Assembly (NCBI GenBank): GCA_018136815.1 | Contig: CM030938.1 | Location: 1,896,202 to 1,960,201, forward strand | DNA: 64,000 bases | Source: Isochrysis galbana | Taxonomy: Eukaryota > Haptophyta > Isochrysidales > Isochrysidaceae | Reading direction: 5' to 3' | In this document: in pieces, positions 22,160 through 32,063 of the stretch | How the letters are laid out: the number at the start of each line of letters is the position of its first letter | How positions within the stretch are numbered: position 1 is the stretch's first letter | Notes under the pieces: model-generated | What the model was told of the DNA's origin: nothing | Databases searched by the model: none | Seen by the model: only the letters and a program-made list of their open reading frames with translations | Program-made: the position numbers and the translations under genes

Positions 22160-22345
22160 ATATATGACGAATTGGAGTGGCCCATAGGGGCCCTGAGGGC
22201 AATGAGGCAGGAGCAAGGCCGGCGGCAGGCGCGGCGAGGGAGACGACTTCAGAGGTGCTGACGGGCTGAAGCCCGTCAGCAGAGGAAGGCGGGCAGGCGG
22301 GCTTGGGCGAGGGCGAGGACGGCGGCGAGAACGACATCGAGCGAT
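22160..22345. repeat. Dispersed repeat B, copy 2
   Basis: Matches 6105-6300 in the same orientation; see that entry for the shared blocks. Downstream (22345-22440) there is a GATAT(C/A)CGGATAT repeat with ATTTGGGC and TGGATATTTGGG, absent from the other copy. Confidence 0.6.
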
Positions 22346-22639
22346 AGGGGTTGGCGGATATATCCGGATATATCTCTTGGATATTTGGGCGGCTTTGGCG
22401 GGCGAAGATATCCGCGGATATTTCGTGGATATTTGGGTCAGAGTTCGCCGCTCCCAGTGGCTCGCCCGAAAAACAAAACCCCTTGCGCGACGCGCCCCCC
22501 CCTCCCCCCCCCCCGCAATGCGCAGAGGTGATGCCCCCCCCGCATGTGCCCTGTGCCTCAAGCCCGCCGTGGATGGCCCATGCCTGAGTAGAGGCGCGAC
22601 GCGCCATGCACCGCACACCTTCTCGTCCTTCGCGCGCGC

Positions 22640-22870
22640 AGGTTCGAAGAGCCCTCAGGATGCTCCCTGAGAGCAGGTCGTGGCGCGCGCCATGGGCACG
22701 CGCCGCAGGAGAGGGCGAAGAGAGAGTGGAAGAAGGGAGAGCGGAAATCGTCAGTCCCCGGACCGGGGATTCACCGATAACCGCGATCCGTTTACATTAG
22801 TAAGTAAACGGGCGGAGTGAGAGGCTGGCGACAGGCGGAAGAACGGAGGGAGCGGCGCAAGCGATTCGCG
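22640..22870 (+). repeat. Family A dispersed repeat, 3' part
   Basis: CTGAGAGCAGGTCGTGGCGC, CACGCGCCGCAGGAGAGGG, CCGTTTACATTAGTAAGTAAACGGGCGG and GGCTGGCGACAGG match 27980-28160 and, in part, 58250-58385. The CCGTTT..AAACGG segment is a small hairpin kept in copies. Confidence 0.6.
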
Positions 22871-23024
22871 CCATGGATGCCCTCTCAAGGTATGGTTCCC
22901 CGGGCGCCGTCGCTAATTCTTCGGAGAAATGCTCGGGCAGGCTCGCCTGCCCCAAGGGCCTCTCACTCTCAACGGGACGACTGCAAAAGCTCGTCCCCCC
23001 CCCCCCCCGGTGCTTTTTCCTGGT

Positions 23025-23265
23025 AAATCTTCAATGTACAGGTTACATTGGCGAGACTAACTGGGTACTGGGTTTTCACCCGTGTGAGCTTGTGGGGAGT
23101 TCGTACGGGAGCCGGGGGCTTGCGAGTTGCGAGGGGGGAGGTATAATCAGGTGCTTACTTAGTTTTGTTTGTGCCTTGGGACTTCGTGCGGTCATGTGTG
23201 TCGTGGCTTGGCGTGTTAGTGCAAGTCTAGTGAGAGTAGAGGTACTAACGCTCAAGAATGTGTTG
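23025..23265 (+). repeat. Retroelement tail-like repeat D, copy 1
   Basis: ACTGGGTTTTCACCC, GGGAGCCGGGGGCTTGCGAG and CTAGTGAGAGTAGAGGTACTAACGCTCA recur, spaced similarly, at 33290-33420, 30940-31095 and 34520-34650. It probably belongs to the element carrying the MERAP ORFs. Confidence 0.5.
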
Positions 23266-23379
23266 TTCAAGAGTGTTATTCTTGCTTTCTTGCTTGGCTT
23301 GGGAAGGTCTCCCATGGAGAGGTGGGGTCATAGTGCCATAGTGAGTCCAAGTGTGGTGCATGGTGCTGTCGAACATGCG

Positions 23380-23985
23380 ATGACTACAGGCTCGTAGGCA
23401 GAGGGCCGTTCGACCGAGCCGGCAGCTGACGCGGCCGTAAAAGAGTCGTTGTTGGTTGCGGGCGGGAAAATGTCAGAGAGGTCATGGTAGGAGTAGTTGT
23501 CATTGTCTGCCATCGAGCGCTTCGAGCGAAGAGGTAGACGGAGGTTCGGAGGATTGCGACGCGTGGCGTCGGAGAGTAGAGAGAGACGAGGCTAGCTAGC
23601 GAGCTAGGGGGAGAGAGAGAGAATGAGAATGAGAGCTTCTTAGGTCCAAGGTAGACACGAGGGGCTACAACGCGGGGACTCAAAAAGTTCCTGACCAACA
23701 GAGACAGACAAACTAAACCAAACGGGGCGAAAACTAACCACACTTGGACGGACGACCGAGCGTCGGCACCAAGGCAACTTAGCACTTAGCAGCGCACGGA
23801 CATGCGACAGAGGGGACGGCACAACGAGGGCAGACCTCGCTGGGGGAGCTGCGACCGAGGTATAACAGAAGACGGACGACAATCGTGGAACGTTTGATGT
23901 CATCAAGCGAAAGTAGGAGAAGAGACGATGTACCCATCAACGAGACCTTGAGAGTTAAAATAGCTCGCCGGCTAAAGTAAAAGTC
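23380..23985 (-). mobile_element. Inverted copy of LTR/leader plus gag-like start
   Basis: Reverse-strand copy of the 9003-9360 and 17130-17375 segments. In order it carries the TGATGACATCAAACGTTCC block, the GTCTGCCCTCGTTGTG block, CGCCCCGTTTGGTTTAG and TTTTTGAGTCCCCGCG, then an ATG at 23513 with MADNDNYSYHDLSDIFP, TNNDSFTAASAAGS and AYEPVVIAC. It ends after TTCGACA, exactly where the 9003 copy ends. Confidence 0.65.
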
Positions 23986-24658
23986 TGTCCTCGTATGGAA
24001 TACGACAGGTGCATGGAGGCCATGGTCGATGGCGGCGACTTGTTTGGTGCGCCAGTGCCAGTGCGCGTAAACCCGCGCGCTCGGCCGCAGGCAGGGTTTG
24101 TCGCATGGGCTAGATATGGGCGGTGGCGGTGGGCAGTGAGAGGGTGCTCCGGGACCGGGACGAGCCGCCTCCGGCGATCGGGGGCAGCTCCTGAGTGGCG
24201 AAGCGCGATGGGCCGGTGGTAGTCTGAGGATCGGGAGCGGTCGTGGCACGCGCTCCATTGTACACAGCTACAACAATACTTTCAGCTATCCGCTCACATC
24301 TAGAACGTACAATCCCAAGTACCAGGATTCCCAATAGCTTGCGAAAACAATGCATATGACTATGTCTTCATGGACGTCACAATGCACACGCTTGGGAAAA
24401 CAACATGTGACGTCGCAATGCCCGCGCTAAGCTGTGCGCAACAACACCCACGACATGCTGATCCGTCCCATTGCCATTGCCTCCGAAAGCAGGTCGCGGA
24501 TTGAATACGGCTAGCACCGAAATGAACGCATGGGCAAGGAGAATAGAAAACCAGAGTATAGGCGTCCTTGAGGGTTCGATGAAGTATTGCACGACCGATT
24601 ACTTCCGAGCTTGCGCACAAACCTGGCGCTCAACGACCGTCGACCTAGTAACAGCATC

Positions 24659-26080
24659 TTACCCGAGAGCGTCTACGCTGAAGGCCACCAGAATGTCAGC
24701 GGCAGAGTTTCCGTCGACGGTCGAGGCTCTCGTGTTCGCTTTTTCTCCCTCATTGGCGACATCCGATCGAGGATTCGGGCGGGTTTTGCCACGGTTATCT
24801 TGGTGCGCCCGCAAGGTCTTCGTGAAGCAGGCGAACTTCTCAATCATTCCTGAAGACGTATCAGAGACGTCGCTTGTGACGCGCGCGGGCGATGCCAATG
24901 CGCAAGTATTGTGAGCGGACGACGCGTCGCTGTCACCGTTTTGAAGGCGCATCCATCTGTTTCGTATGGAGGAATCCGATCTGTTGGGCAAGTCGAGTGC
25001 AATCTGCCTCCACTTCAGACCATATTTGGTGACGCCATTCCTAATCACGTGGTCTTCTTCGGGCGACCAGCAGGCACGCACGCTGGTCATCGACGAACTG
25101 CAGGGCGATGAGTAATCTCGCACCAGTGGCAGTTTCATGGCAACAAAGGGGGCGGTGCAAGTGTTTAGGATGCCGGCGTGGGCCCACCCTGGGCCAGGCT
25201 CCATGACCGCAGCGCAGCTATGCGGGCATGGTGCCATCCGCGATTGAATGCCATATGGAATTTGGGACGAGGAGGCTTGAATCCCCCTTTTTATCTGAGC
25301 ACCTGGAAGAGGCTGAAACATGCTCCGCTGCTCAACATCGAGTGGTGAGCAGATGGCTCCATTCAGAAGCGAAGCTGATGTAGGCGGCATGGAGATCAAG
25401 GCGGACATTCCGTTGGCGCCGGCGGGCAGCTGTTGGTGTTCTCGCACGTCCACCATATAACGTTGCAGGGTTGACCCGAAGAATGGCTGCAAATTTGGCA
25501 TGCCTGGATTGTTGCTGCGTGGTATGGTAGGTTGGTGTATGGTAGTTGGAAACCTATTTGTAGGTGAGGTGGACAAGGTCTCAAGGAGCGGGATGGGCGA
25601 GGACGCGTCCGCCGGGGTGTCAGCCTTGTAGAATTCAGTTTTAGCCGCATCGAGACGCTGCTGTTGCCGAAGCCGATGCCAACGGTTTCGCACAGCATCC
25701 GTGGTGCGACCTTGAAAGGCAGCCGCAACATTGTGCCACGAGGTGCCATACATAGATACAGCGGAAAGAAGAAGGCAATCCTCGTAAGCAGACCAAGTCA
25801 GCTTGCTGATACGCTCAGGACCATTACCCGCGGTGTCACCGAAGGGTGTGCTGTTGTCGCCGTCCAAGGTGCTCATCGGTTGGCTCTTGTCGCCAGTTAT
25901 CGCTTTGTGCGCAAACGAGGCGGGCAAGCCCTTCAGGGCTGCAGTATGACCAGGCCGGTGCGTCGTGTTCTGGCAGTAGAAGTCGGCGAGGAGGGGCATA
26001 TCGAACCCATCTTGTTCATGGATGGTCTTAGACGGATGGGCCCTTCCATCAATTGCGATGCCTCGGCGCGAGCCAATCAT
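24659..26080 (-). CDS. MYB/SANT protein with two widely spaced repeats
   Basis: Single-exon 473-aa putative transcription or chromatin factor. The first MYB/SANT repeat lies at about residues 93-140 (KLTWSAYEDCLLLSAVSMYG, SWHNVAAAFQGRT, AVRNRWHRLRQ), with Trp at 96, 115 and 134. The second is at about 334-384 (RACWSPEEDHVIRNGVTKYG, KWRQIALDLPNRS, SIRNRWMRLQ). Each shows the three-Trp pattern and a DNA-contact-like RNRW helix. Canonical R2R3 MYBs place repeats side by side; here ~190 residues of low-complexity, Pro/Ser/Met-rich sequence separate them, so they probably bind independently or through partners. Nuclear location is inferred. The most upstream ATG (26080) is used, but Met28 or Met69 could be the start. 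It is flanked by repeat-rich DNA. Confidence 0.82.
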   Translation of the reverse strand: MIGSRRGIAIDGRAHPSKTIHEQDGFDMPLLADFYCQNTTHRPGHTAALKGLPASFAHKAITGDKSQPMSTLDGDNSTPFGDTAGNGPERISKLTWSAYEDCLLLSAVSMYGTSWHNVAAAFQGRTTDAVRNRWHRLRQQQRLDAAKTEFYKADTPADASSPIPLLETLSTSPTNRFPTTIHQPTIPRSNNPGMPNLQPFFGSTLQRYMVDVREHQQLPAGANGMSALISMPPTSASLLNGAICSPLDVEQRSMFQPLPGAQIKRGIQASSSQIPYGIQSRMAPCPHSCAAVMEPGPGWAHAGILNTCTAPFVAMKLPLVRDYSSPCSSSMTSVRACWSPEEDHVIRNGVTKYGLKWRQIALDLPNRSDSSIRNRWMRLQNGDSDASSAHNTCALASPARVTSDVSDTSSGMIEKFACFTKTLRAHQDNRGKTRPNPRSDVANEGEKANTRASTVDGNSAADILVAFSVDALG

Positions 26081-26104
26081 GGATGCGTACGGGTGTCAGG
26101 CTGT

Positions 26105-26435
26105 GTGTGAGTGCTTGTTCTTGAACATTGAGGCCTCACGCCTCAGTGGGCCGCCCGAAGACGTGGCGATCATCTGCGCAGGCGTAGGGGACGTCAATCA
26201 TTTGATTGTGGCGGCTCGGGCCGGGGGAAAGCATCGGCGTGGAAGTGAAGAGGGTTTGAGAGGAGGAGCTTGCTAAGCTTCAATTTGCGCGCTTGGTGAA
26301 CCACTGCCTCCCTTCCCTCCCTCCTCTCTTCCCTGCTAGGCAGAGGCCGGCAGAGGATATGCGTTTGTGTGGTAGTTCCCGGACCGGCCGCCGATCACAC
26401 GCCGACACTGGCATTTCCCTCTACACTCTCTCCCA
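26105..26435. other. Upstream region of the MYB-like gene
   Basis: No coding signal. This is presumably the promoter and 5' UTR of the - strand MYB-like gene, bounded by the CT microsatellite at 26436. Confidence 0.4.
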
Positions 26436-26438
26436 CCT

Positions 26439-26502
<64 letters not shown>

Positions 26503-26540
26503 CCTCCCTCCCTCCCTCCCTCCCTCTCTCTCTCTCTCCC
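26436..26540. repeat. CT then CCCT microsatellite
   Basis: About 65 bp of CT followed by a CCCT block, CT again and a C-run. Low complexity; Ser/Leu-rich ORFs across it are artefacts. Confidence 0.95.
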
Positions 26541-26691
26541 CCCCCCCCCTCCCACTCCTGTTTCTCTCTCCCTTTGCCCTTTCTCTCTTTTTATCTGTGT
26601 ACCCGCTCTCTCCTCTTCCCCCTTCTCTCCCCAACAAAAGAGGGTTGCTCTCTGTCAGGGGCGGGGGCGGGGGCCGAGGCGGGGGCCGAGC

Positions 26692-26716
26692 GGGGGGGGG
26701 GGGGGGGGGGGGGGGG
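26692..26716. repeat. 25-bp poly-G run
   Basis: Uninterrupted G from 26692 to 26716 within a wider GGGGGC-rich segment (26658-26750). Prone to quadruplex formation and to length errors. Confidence 0.95.
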
Positions 26717-26799
26717 CTGAGGCCGGAAGAGGGGGGAGGGGGGGGAGGGCCGCCTCGAGAGCTCCGTACCCCCTTTCCGTCTCCCGGCCGCCCGTCGGT

Positions 26800-27597
26800 T
26801 GATATTTCCCCTCAGGTCCTCAGTCTCGCCACGTAAACCTCGATGTCGAACAAGCCAGAGTCCGCCTCGGCTGGAACGGTATGAGACGCCGGATGAGAGA
26901 AGTGGATGAGAGGATTGGAGAGGGGGGGGGGCGGCGGCCCTCTCCTCAGTGTCACCGGATCTCCCCGACTCGGGATGGGAACCAGTTCGCGCTGATTCTC
27001 CATTCAGCCATAGCTCAGAAGTCTTCGAGAATCCCCGAGATAAGCGATGCGACGCAAGATCTGGTGTCTCCTATCTCCGATCTCCGACGCCGAAACAAGC
27101 TGCGAGGGGCGCGCCTTGTCTCCGTTGAGGCCGGCCACAAGAGCGGCCACAACAGTCGAGAGTTGGGGCGGACAGCCGAAGCCCCGTCGCTGATTGCATC
27201 GATCGCCCCACCCCCGCCCTCACCCCCCACCCCCCGCCCCCCGCCCCTTGCCCCCCTCGCCGCCTCTCCCTGCGGAGCTGCGGAGCGAGAGGCGCGGTCG
27301 GGGTTGGGGTTGGGGTGCAAGGACATGGAGGTGGCAGGGAGAGAGAGAGGGCAGAGCTCAGACGACAGAGGCGGGGGGGGGCAGACAAAGGGGCCCTGGC
27401 CCTGGCGGCAGGGCGACAGACGAAAGGGCGATAGCCGAAGGACCCCTTTTATTTTTGATTTTTGGTGTCCCCTCCCTGTACTGTTTTTCGGACTGTTTTT
27501 CAATGTTTTTGTACAAAGGCCATGTGACTGGCGGAGTGGAGTGGCTGTGGCTGTGGATGTGGATGTGAATGTGAATTGGGACTCTAAAGATTGTTGA
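26800..27597. other. Unassigned, repeat-like; shares its end with 62885-62955
   Basis: An open frame at 26881-27597 lacks recognisable domains. At 27520-27590, ATGTGACTGGCGGAGTG, GTGGCTGTGGCTGTGG and TGGGACTCTAAAGATTG match 62893-62950 closely. CTGTTTTTCGGACTGTTTTT at 27480 resembles 44180-44215. This is the end of another dispersed element. Confidence 0.45.
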
Positions 27598-28170
27598 GCC
27601 AACTAAGTTTATACTTAGTTTAGCATGGGGGGGCGCCTCGCGTCCCCCCTCTCAGGCACCGCCAATTCCCCTCCGGGGGGGCCTGTCGGTCATCCCCATG
27701 CTCTGCCTTCTGGCATCTGGCATGAGCAAGGCATTCAACACAACCACCCAGACCCCCAGTGGGCGCGGGTCGCGAGCCGCACTCCCTGGCCCGTTTGGGC
27801 CTGCTCTCGTACTGACTCCCCCCCCCCATCCCTGGTCGCCAGGCAGACAAGGGCCGCTGGGCGGCACCCAAGGCCAGCGAGGCAAGCGTGGGAGAGGCAG
27901 GGGGGGCCAGGGGCTAAGCCCCAGCCTCCATTGCCCCCTGAGATGCCCTTGCTGGCCCTCTGGGTGCCCCCAAAGGACCTCTGAGAGCAGGCCGTGGCGC
28001 GCCGCATGGCGACGCGCCGCAGGGAGAGGGGTGGAAGAGAGCGAAGTGAGGGAGAGGGGGGGATTTGCACCCCCCCCGATAGAGTGTGGTGAGAAACGAG
28101 ACCCGTTTGCGTTAGCAAACGGGCGGAGAGGGGCGGCTGGCGACAGGAGGAAGATGAGGAGGGAGAGGCT
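27598..28170 (+). repeat. Family A dispersed repeat, variant copy
   Basis: Starts ACTAAGTTTATACTTAG, then a G-run and GCCTCGCGTCCCCCC. It shares CCAGACCCCCAGTGGGCGCGG, ATCCCTGGTCGCCAGGCAG and GGGAGAGGCAGGGGGGCCAG with the 57825 copy, and GAGAGCAGG(C/T)CGTGGCGCGC, CCGTTTGCGTTAGCAAACGG and GGCTGGCGACAGG with the 22640 copy. GTTTGC..GCAAAC forms a hairpin. It is followed by A-rich DNA with AACAGTAAAA units (28200-28320). Confidence 0.75.
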
Positions 28171-28375
28171 CAAGACGCCTATGGGGACCCTTTGTCGCAT
28201 TCGCGATGTCTCAGAGGCAAAAAGAAATAACAGTAAAAGAAAAACAGTAAAAACAGTAAAAAGAACAGAGGAAGAAAGAAGAAGAAGAGTGAAAAAGAAG
28301 AGAAAAAAAACCAGAGTATATAGATATAGGGCGGTTCTCAGCCCTTCCCATCGATCGGCCCTATGGCTACGTAAA

Positions 28376-28460
28376 CTCTCGCGTGGCATAGTGGTTCAAC
28401 CCACCGCCTCCACCAACCTTTTGCTCTGGGTCGCGAGTTCGAGTCCGGACGGAGCGCTCT
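28376..28460 (+). other. tRNA-like pol III promoter, probable SINE head
   Basis: TGGCATAGTGG at 28388 is a good A box, and AGTTCGAGTCC about 50 bp downstream a good B box, at tRNA-like spacing. The acceptor and T stems do not pair, so it is not a functional tRNA. A tRNA-derived SINE head or tRNA pseudogene is likelier. Confidence 0.45.
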
Positions 28461-28494
28461 GCAGTTCGAGCCCCGCTCCTTCTCCTCTCCGCTC

Positions 28495-28650
28495 TTCTTC
28501 TACCAGTAAATTCCACGCCCTTCTCCTACCGTTAAATTCCGCACTCCGTCTACCGTTAAAAATCCTGCCTTCCTACTGTTAAAATTCCTGCCTCTTCCTA
28601 TTGTTAAAAAAATTCCTCCTACTGTTAGAATCCTGCCTCCGTCGTCGCCT
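28495..28650. repeat. Degenerate ~22 bp tandem repeat
   Basis: About six imperfect units of CTACYGTTAAAATTCCTGCCT. The A-rich DNA at 28215-28265 contains the opposite-strand element AACAGTAAAA, so the tRNA-like segment is bracketed by related sequence in inverted sense. Confidence 0.7.
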
Positions 28651-28659
28651 TGCCAAGAC

Positions 28660-29344
28660 ATTTCCTCTGCCTTCCTGCCGGCTTCCTTGCCAGTTCCTTC
28701 CGCCCCGGCTTCCCGCTTGTCTCTAAGTCGGTTTCACCGCATTACGACCAAGCTTAGTGGGGAAGCTCTCCGTCCAGTTTCGTTACCGCTAAAATCTCGT
28801 TCATCTCGTCGGACCCCTCGTTTCCAAATACGCGATGCGGGGCCACCACGAGGGAGTCCCAATCCTAGGGGTGGGAGGGCGAGGGAGGGTGAAGGCGCGG
28901 GGGCGGCCCCAGTCTCGGCCGCGTCACAGGTACCCCTCCTGCCCCTGCGCCCTGTCCCTGCGCCCCTGCTCTCCCTCTTTGTCGACCCCACCTCTCCCTC
29001 CGCCGTGCTCGCGGGGGGGGGGCTCATGGTAGGGTGAGACTGGAAGAGAAAGGAGACCAAATGAAGGCAAGCCGCCTTATGAGCCAAGGCGACGCCGTTC
29101 TCGTCGCGTACGTGGTGCTACTCGGCCTCTCCTTAGGGGTGCTCGGGGGGGGGGGGGGGGGTGAGACTCCTCGCGGGAGGGGAAGAAATGGAAATGGAGG
29201 GAAAGGAGACCAAATGAAGGCAAGCCGCCTGGGCCGTTCTTCTTTGTTGACGAGAGTTCCCCCCCCCCCCGGTACGCTTTCCTGGTGAGTCGCCCGACGT
29301 ACGTCGTAGGTCGGTACGCCTCACTGGGTTTTCCCTCATTTTAC
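28660..29344. other. Repeat-rich spacer
   Basis: No supported gene. GAGACCAAATGAAGGCAAGCCGCCT occurs at about 29050 and 29207, each preceded by GAGGGAAAGGA/GAGAAAGGA, giving a ~157 bp direct duplication with a G-run between. At 29270-29330, CTGGTGAGTCGCCCGACGTA and CACTGGGTTTTC match 33296-33350. Confidence 0.55.
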
Positions 29345-30112
29345 ATTTTAATTTGCCAACTAAGTTTATACTTGGTTGACCCATGGGGGGGCACGAGCCC
29401 CCCCCTCTCTCCACTCCTCCCCTGCCATGGGGGAGGAACCACCCATCCTCCTGGCACGCCTGATGGCTTGCTAGGAGGCCACTGCCCTACTGACCCACTC
29501 CCTTCCCCACAGGCTCGCCCCATTCGCCCATCCTGGCCCCTCGTGACCAGCCCATCGCTCCAACCCCCCCTCCCCCCCGGTCGACAGGCAGACAGGTGCA
29601 GATTGGGGGCCCCAGAGGCTCAGGAGCGCCAGCGAGGGAGAGGCAGGGGAGGCCAGAGCCCAGTCCCAGCCTCCTCTGCCCCCAGAGCTGGCCTCCATGA
29701 GCCTCCAGGGGTCGCCAGGGGCAGCTGCAGGCCTGCCGCAGGCGCGCCATCGCGCGTGCCGCAGGAGAGGGGAGAGAGAGCGCGGAGAAGGGGGTGGGCG
29801 GAGCGAGAGCTGCGCCCACCGAAAAATAGGTAAGTCCCGCACCTGTTTACAGGATAAGTCGGGGCTGAGACCGCCGCCCACTCGGAGACACAGGAGGAAG
29901 GGGGGGAATGATCACCGGGGGGGGGCGCGGGCCACCGGACCATATCTAAGCCCTTCACCCCTATCCCCCTAGTAGTGCACGGGGGGAGTCGCCTCATGGC
30001 GGGGGGAGAAGGGCCGGGGAAGTGGGGGTGTAGAAAGTTTCCTACGTGAGTAGAAAGTAGAGGGTCCACGGCCGCGTGTGCGGTGAGACTATTAAAAGGT
30101 TTAATTAATTTA
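29345..30112 (+). repeat. Family A dispersed repeat, long copy 1
   Basis: Near-identical to 35085-35855. It begins AACTAAGTTTATACTTGGTT, then CATGGGGGGGCACGAGCCCC. The middle has GTCGACAGGCAGACA, AGGAGCGCCAGCGAGGGAG and CTGGCCTCC. The 3' part (GTAAGTCCCGCACCTGTTTA, GTGCACGGGGGGAGTCGCCT, GAGTAGAAAGTAGAGGGTCC, GCGTGTGCGGTGAGACTATT) is also present alone at 32920-33265. No transposase or RT is encoded, so it is a non-autonomous mobile repeat. Several in-frame ORFs are repeat shadows. Confidence 0.8.
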
Positions 30113-30410
30113 AAAAAAATCTTCTTAAAATTCCCCGCTACGTGTGCGACGTGAGGCAGAGTGCTAGTGTACCTCCCTACAACCCGACCTTTACCCCTAA
30201 CAACCCCCTTCCCCTTTCCCAGTTCCCTCATTAGCGGAGAAGCTGGTTCTGGGGAGGCCGCGCGCGCTGCTTCGGCCAGGAGTTGGAGAGAAGGGGGCGG
30301 GAGACTGTGGTTCGTCCTTTGCTCCGGAGTTGGCTCTAGTTATCCTCCCCTAAATAACTTGGGCTCTTCTTTCATAACCGCTGCGATTCCGGCTAAGAGG
30401 TTAAGCTACC

Positions 30411-31016
30411 TTAAGTGATGTGTCTTAGGTCCAGACCCCTTGCCGCTTGCAAAAGGTCCTCCGACGTTCCTAAGTTGAAATCCTTGTCCACCGTATACAG
30501 CGGGCTTATCATTTTCTTGATATGTTTATTGCTCGGGGCGTGTAAACCCATATTCTCTCGTTGTTTTTTTAGCCTCTGAAAGAAACCGACTTTCGCCGTC
30601 ACTAGCAGATGATATCTCGTAAATATCGCTCTTAAGATCGACCTAACAGACCTGCCGTCCGCGTTGCCATATTGGATGTTATAAAAGTCGGTTAGGATAT
30701 ACCTCCACGCCAGGATACCTAAGTATCCCGAGGAGGGGTGTGGTCTATCCACCTGGTAACAGAAAAGACGCTGGGCTTTTTCGGATCCCGGCCTAAGGCT
30801 AATGCCCAGAAGTCCCTCTATGAATTCAAATACGGGCTCCGTCGCGATACACGAGGCTAGGTGAGTGGAACAAGGTTTAATTAATTTACATTTTAATTTG
30901 TGATTGTGAGGAGTTACCGAGTTAGAATATAGAAGCTGGGAGCCGGGGGCCTGCGAGAGCGGGGAGATTTGAAGGGGTGCATAGGTGTATGTGTCTGTGG
31001 CATCAGCACGCGTCAA
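30411..31016 (-). CDS. Unknown ORF within a repeat-flanked insert
   Basis: A 201-codon open frame of unusually low GC for the window. From about residue 58 it reads like a folded helical protein: PVFEFIEGLLGISLRPGSEK, RLFCYQVDRPHPSSGYLG, AWRYILTDFYNIQYG and RAIFTRYHLLVTAKVGFF. I cannot assign a family; the tail of a reverse transcriptase or other mobile-element protein is possible. The N-terminal ~45 residues overlap repeat D and are probably not original, so the protein is likely a fragment. The segment 30113-30871 that holds most of it is bounded by a 17-bp direct repeat (30096-30112 and 30872-30888). Confidence 0.4.
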   Translation of the reverse strand: MTRADATDTYTYAPLQISPLSQAPGSQLLYSNSVTPHNHKLKCKLIKPCSTHLASCIATEPVFEFIEGLLGISLRPGSEKAQRLFCYQVDRPHPSSGYLGILAWRYILTDFYNIQYGNADGRSVRSILRAIFTRYHLLVTAKVGFFQRLKKQRENMGLHAPSNKHIKKMISPLYTVDKDFNLGTSEDLLQAARGLDLRHIT

Positions 31017-31110
31017 GGTGTACGGGCAGGTGCGCTGAGGGCTGTCGTGTTTGTACCGGGCTAGTGAGAGTAGTGGTACTAATGCTCAGTTATATTATTA
31101 TTACTACCAC
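30900..31110 (+). repeat. Retroelement tail-like repeat D, copy 2
   Basis: GGGAGCCGGGGGCCTGCGAG, GGGTGCATAGGTGTATGT, GTACGGGCAGGTGCGCTGAG and CCGGGCTAGTGAGAGTAGTG, then GTACTAATGCTCAGTTAT. These are shared in order with 33380-33440 and 34520-34690. Confidence 0.6.
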
Positions 31111-31301
31111 TATTTTATACAAGGATGAGTCAACGGGGTAAACTAGCAGTAAAGTCGGAGAAATCCGTTTCACTTACTCTGGAGTACTAGCTAGCACTCT
31201 GGTCGTGCGGTCACATCGTGCTCATCCGCAGCCGCCGCCACAGCCGCAGCCGTGCCCTTCAGAGCACACTCAAGGAGGGCGGCGGGCAGACCGACACGGA
31301 G

Positions 31302-32063
31302 ATGGCGCGCCCCAACATGCCGTCGGTCGCCCTCGACCAGCGAGTGCTCGAGGAGAGGCTGCGGAGGGAGGTCAGCGTCATGCTGGCCCAACCTACGAAA
31401 GAGAATGTTGAAGCGAGTGCCGCAGCGGATGACCTTGCGAGGTTGCGCAAGGCGCGCAATCGTCTAAGCCAGCACAGCAATGGCTATCACTGGAAAATCG
31501 AGCGCGAAGAGTGCAAGAGTTACTCGCCAGGCAAGGGCATATGCGCTACAGCCGGCCTAGCCCAGGGCGTGTCGACGGCTGAGGCAGACTTCATGTGTCC
31601 GCCAAGAGTCGGCATCCGGCACCGGGCAAGCGCTATTCGAGGGCCAACAATGCCGCCAGCACGATTCGGTGATTTTGACCCCAGCGTCTTTAGCGATGAG
31701 GAATACATGCTTTTCATGGCCAAGTGCGAACCCTTAAAGCCGCCGGCGCCTGTACCCGAGCCACGCTCCATGCCAGTTTATTCACCCGCGAGGCTTGCAG
31801 ACAACAATTATGCTGGCACCCTTAATGCCCAGAAATGGCTGGATGGGGAGAGGTCACTCTCACAGTGGGATACTACTACGCGCAGCGAGCATGTGGCAAA
31901 AATCGAGCTCGAAAGCAAGGCCAGGGCGAGGCAAGAAGCGCATGATGCATGTAAAAAGCTCATAGGTTGGGAAAAGAGACGACTAGGAAAGCAATACCCC
32001 TTGAAGCCAAAAGAGCCCATAGAAGGGTCAAGGCCGGGCAATCCGCTTCGTGTGCCGCGCTGA
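31302..32063 (+). CDS. Unidentified 253-aa protein
   Basis: Single-exon frame, probably a host gene because its composition is that of a soluble protein with mixed, non-repetitive sequence. I do not recognise the family. Visible features: a charged helical N-terminus (VALDQRVLEERLRREVSVML), a WKIEREECKSY segment, a Pro/Gly stretch with MPPARFGDFDPSVFSDEEYM, then YSPARLADNNYAGTLNAQKW, LSQWDTTTRSEH and a Lys/Arg/Ala helix (KIELESKARARQEAHDACKK). No signal peptide or membrane span. ATG 31302 is chosen over 31218 because the upstream codons are Arg/Ser-rich 5' UTR-like sequence. It is isolated between retroelement blocks, and further 5' exons cannot be excluded. Repeated short charged motifs would suit a cytoskeletal or flagellar protein, but that is a guess. 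Confidence 0.55.
   Translation: MARPNMPSVALDQRVLEERLRREVSVMLAQPTKENVEASAAADDLARLRKARNRLSQHSNGYHWKIEREECKSYSPGKGICATAGLAQGVSTAEADFMCPPRVGIRHRASAIRGPTMPPARFGDFDPSVFSDEEYMLFMAKCEPLKPPAPVPEPRSMPVYSPARLADNNYAGTLNAQKWLDGERSLSQWDTTTRSEHVAKIELESKARARQEAHDACKKLIGWEKRRLGKQYPLKPKEPIEGSRPGNPLRVPR

Noticed and set aside
28376-28460. Functional tRNA gene
   Set aside because: A and B boxes are present, but the acceptor and T stems do not pair; treated as SINE-like.
29471-30231. ORFs of 110-203 codons within family A copies
   Set aside because: Present in several frames and on both strands of a high-copy repeat, with no domain or frame conservation.
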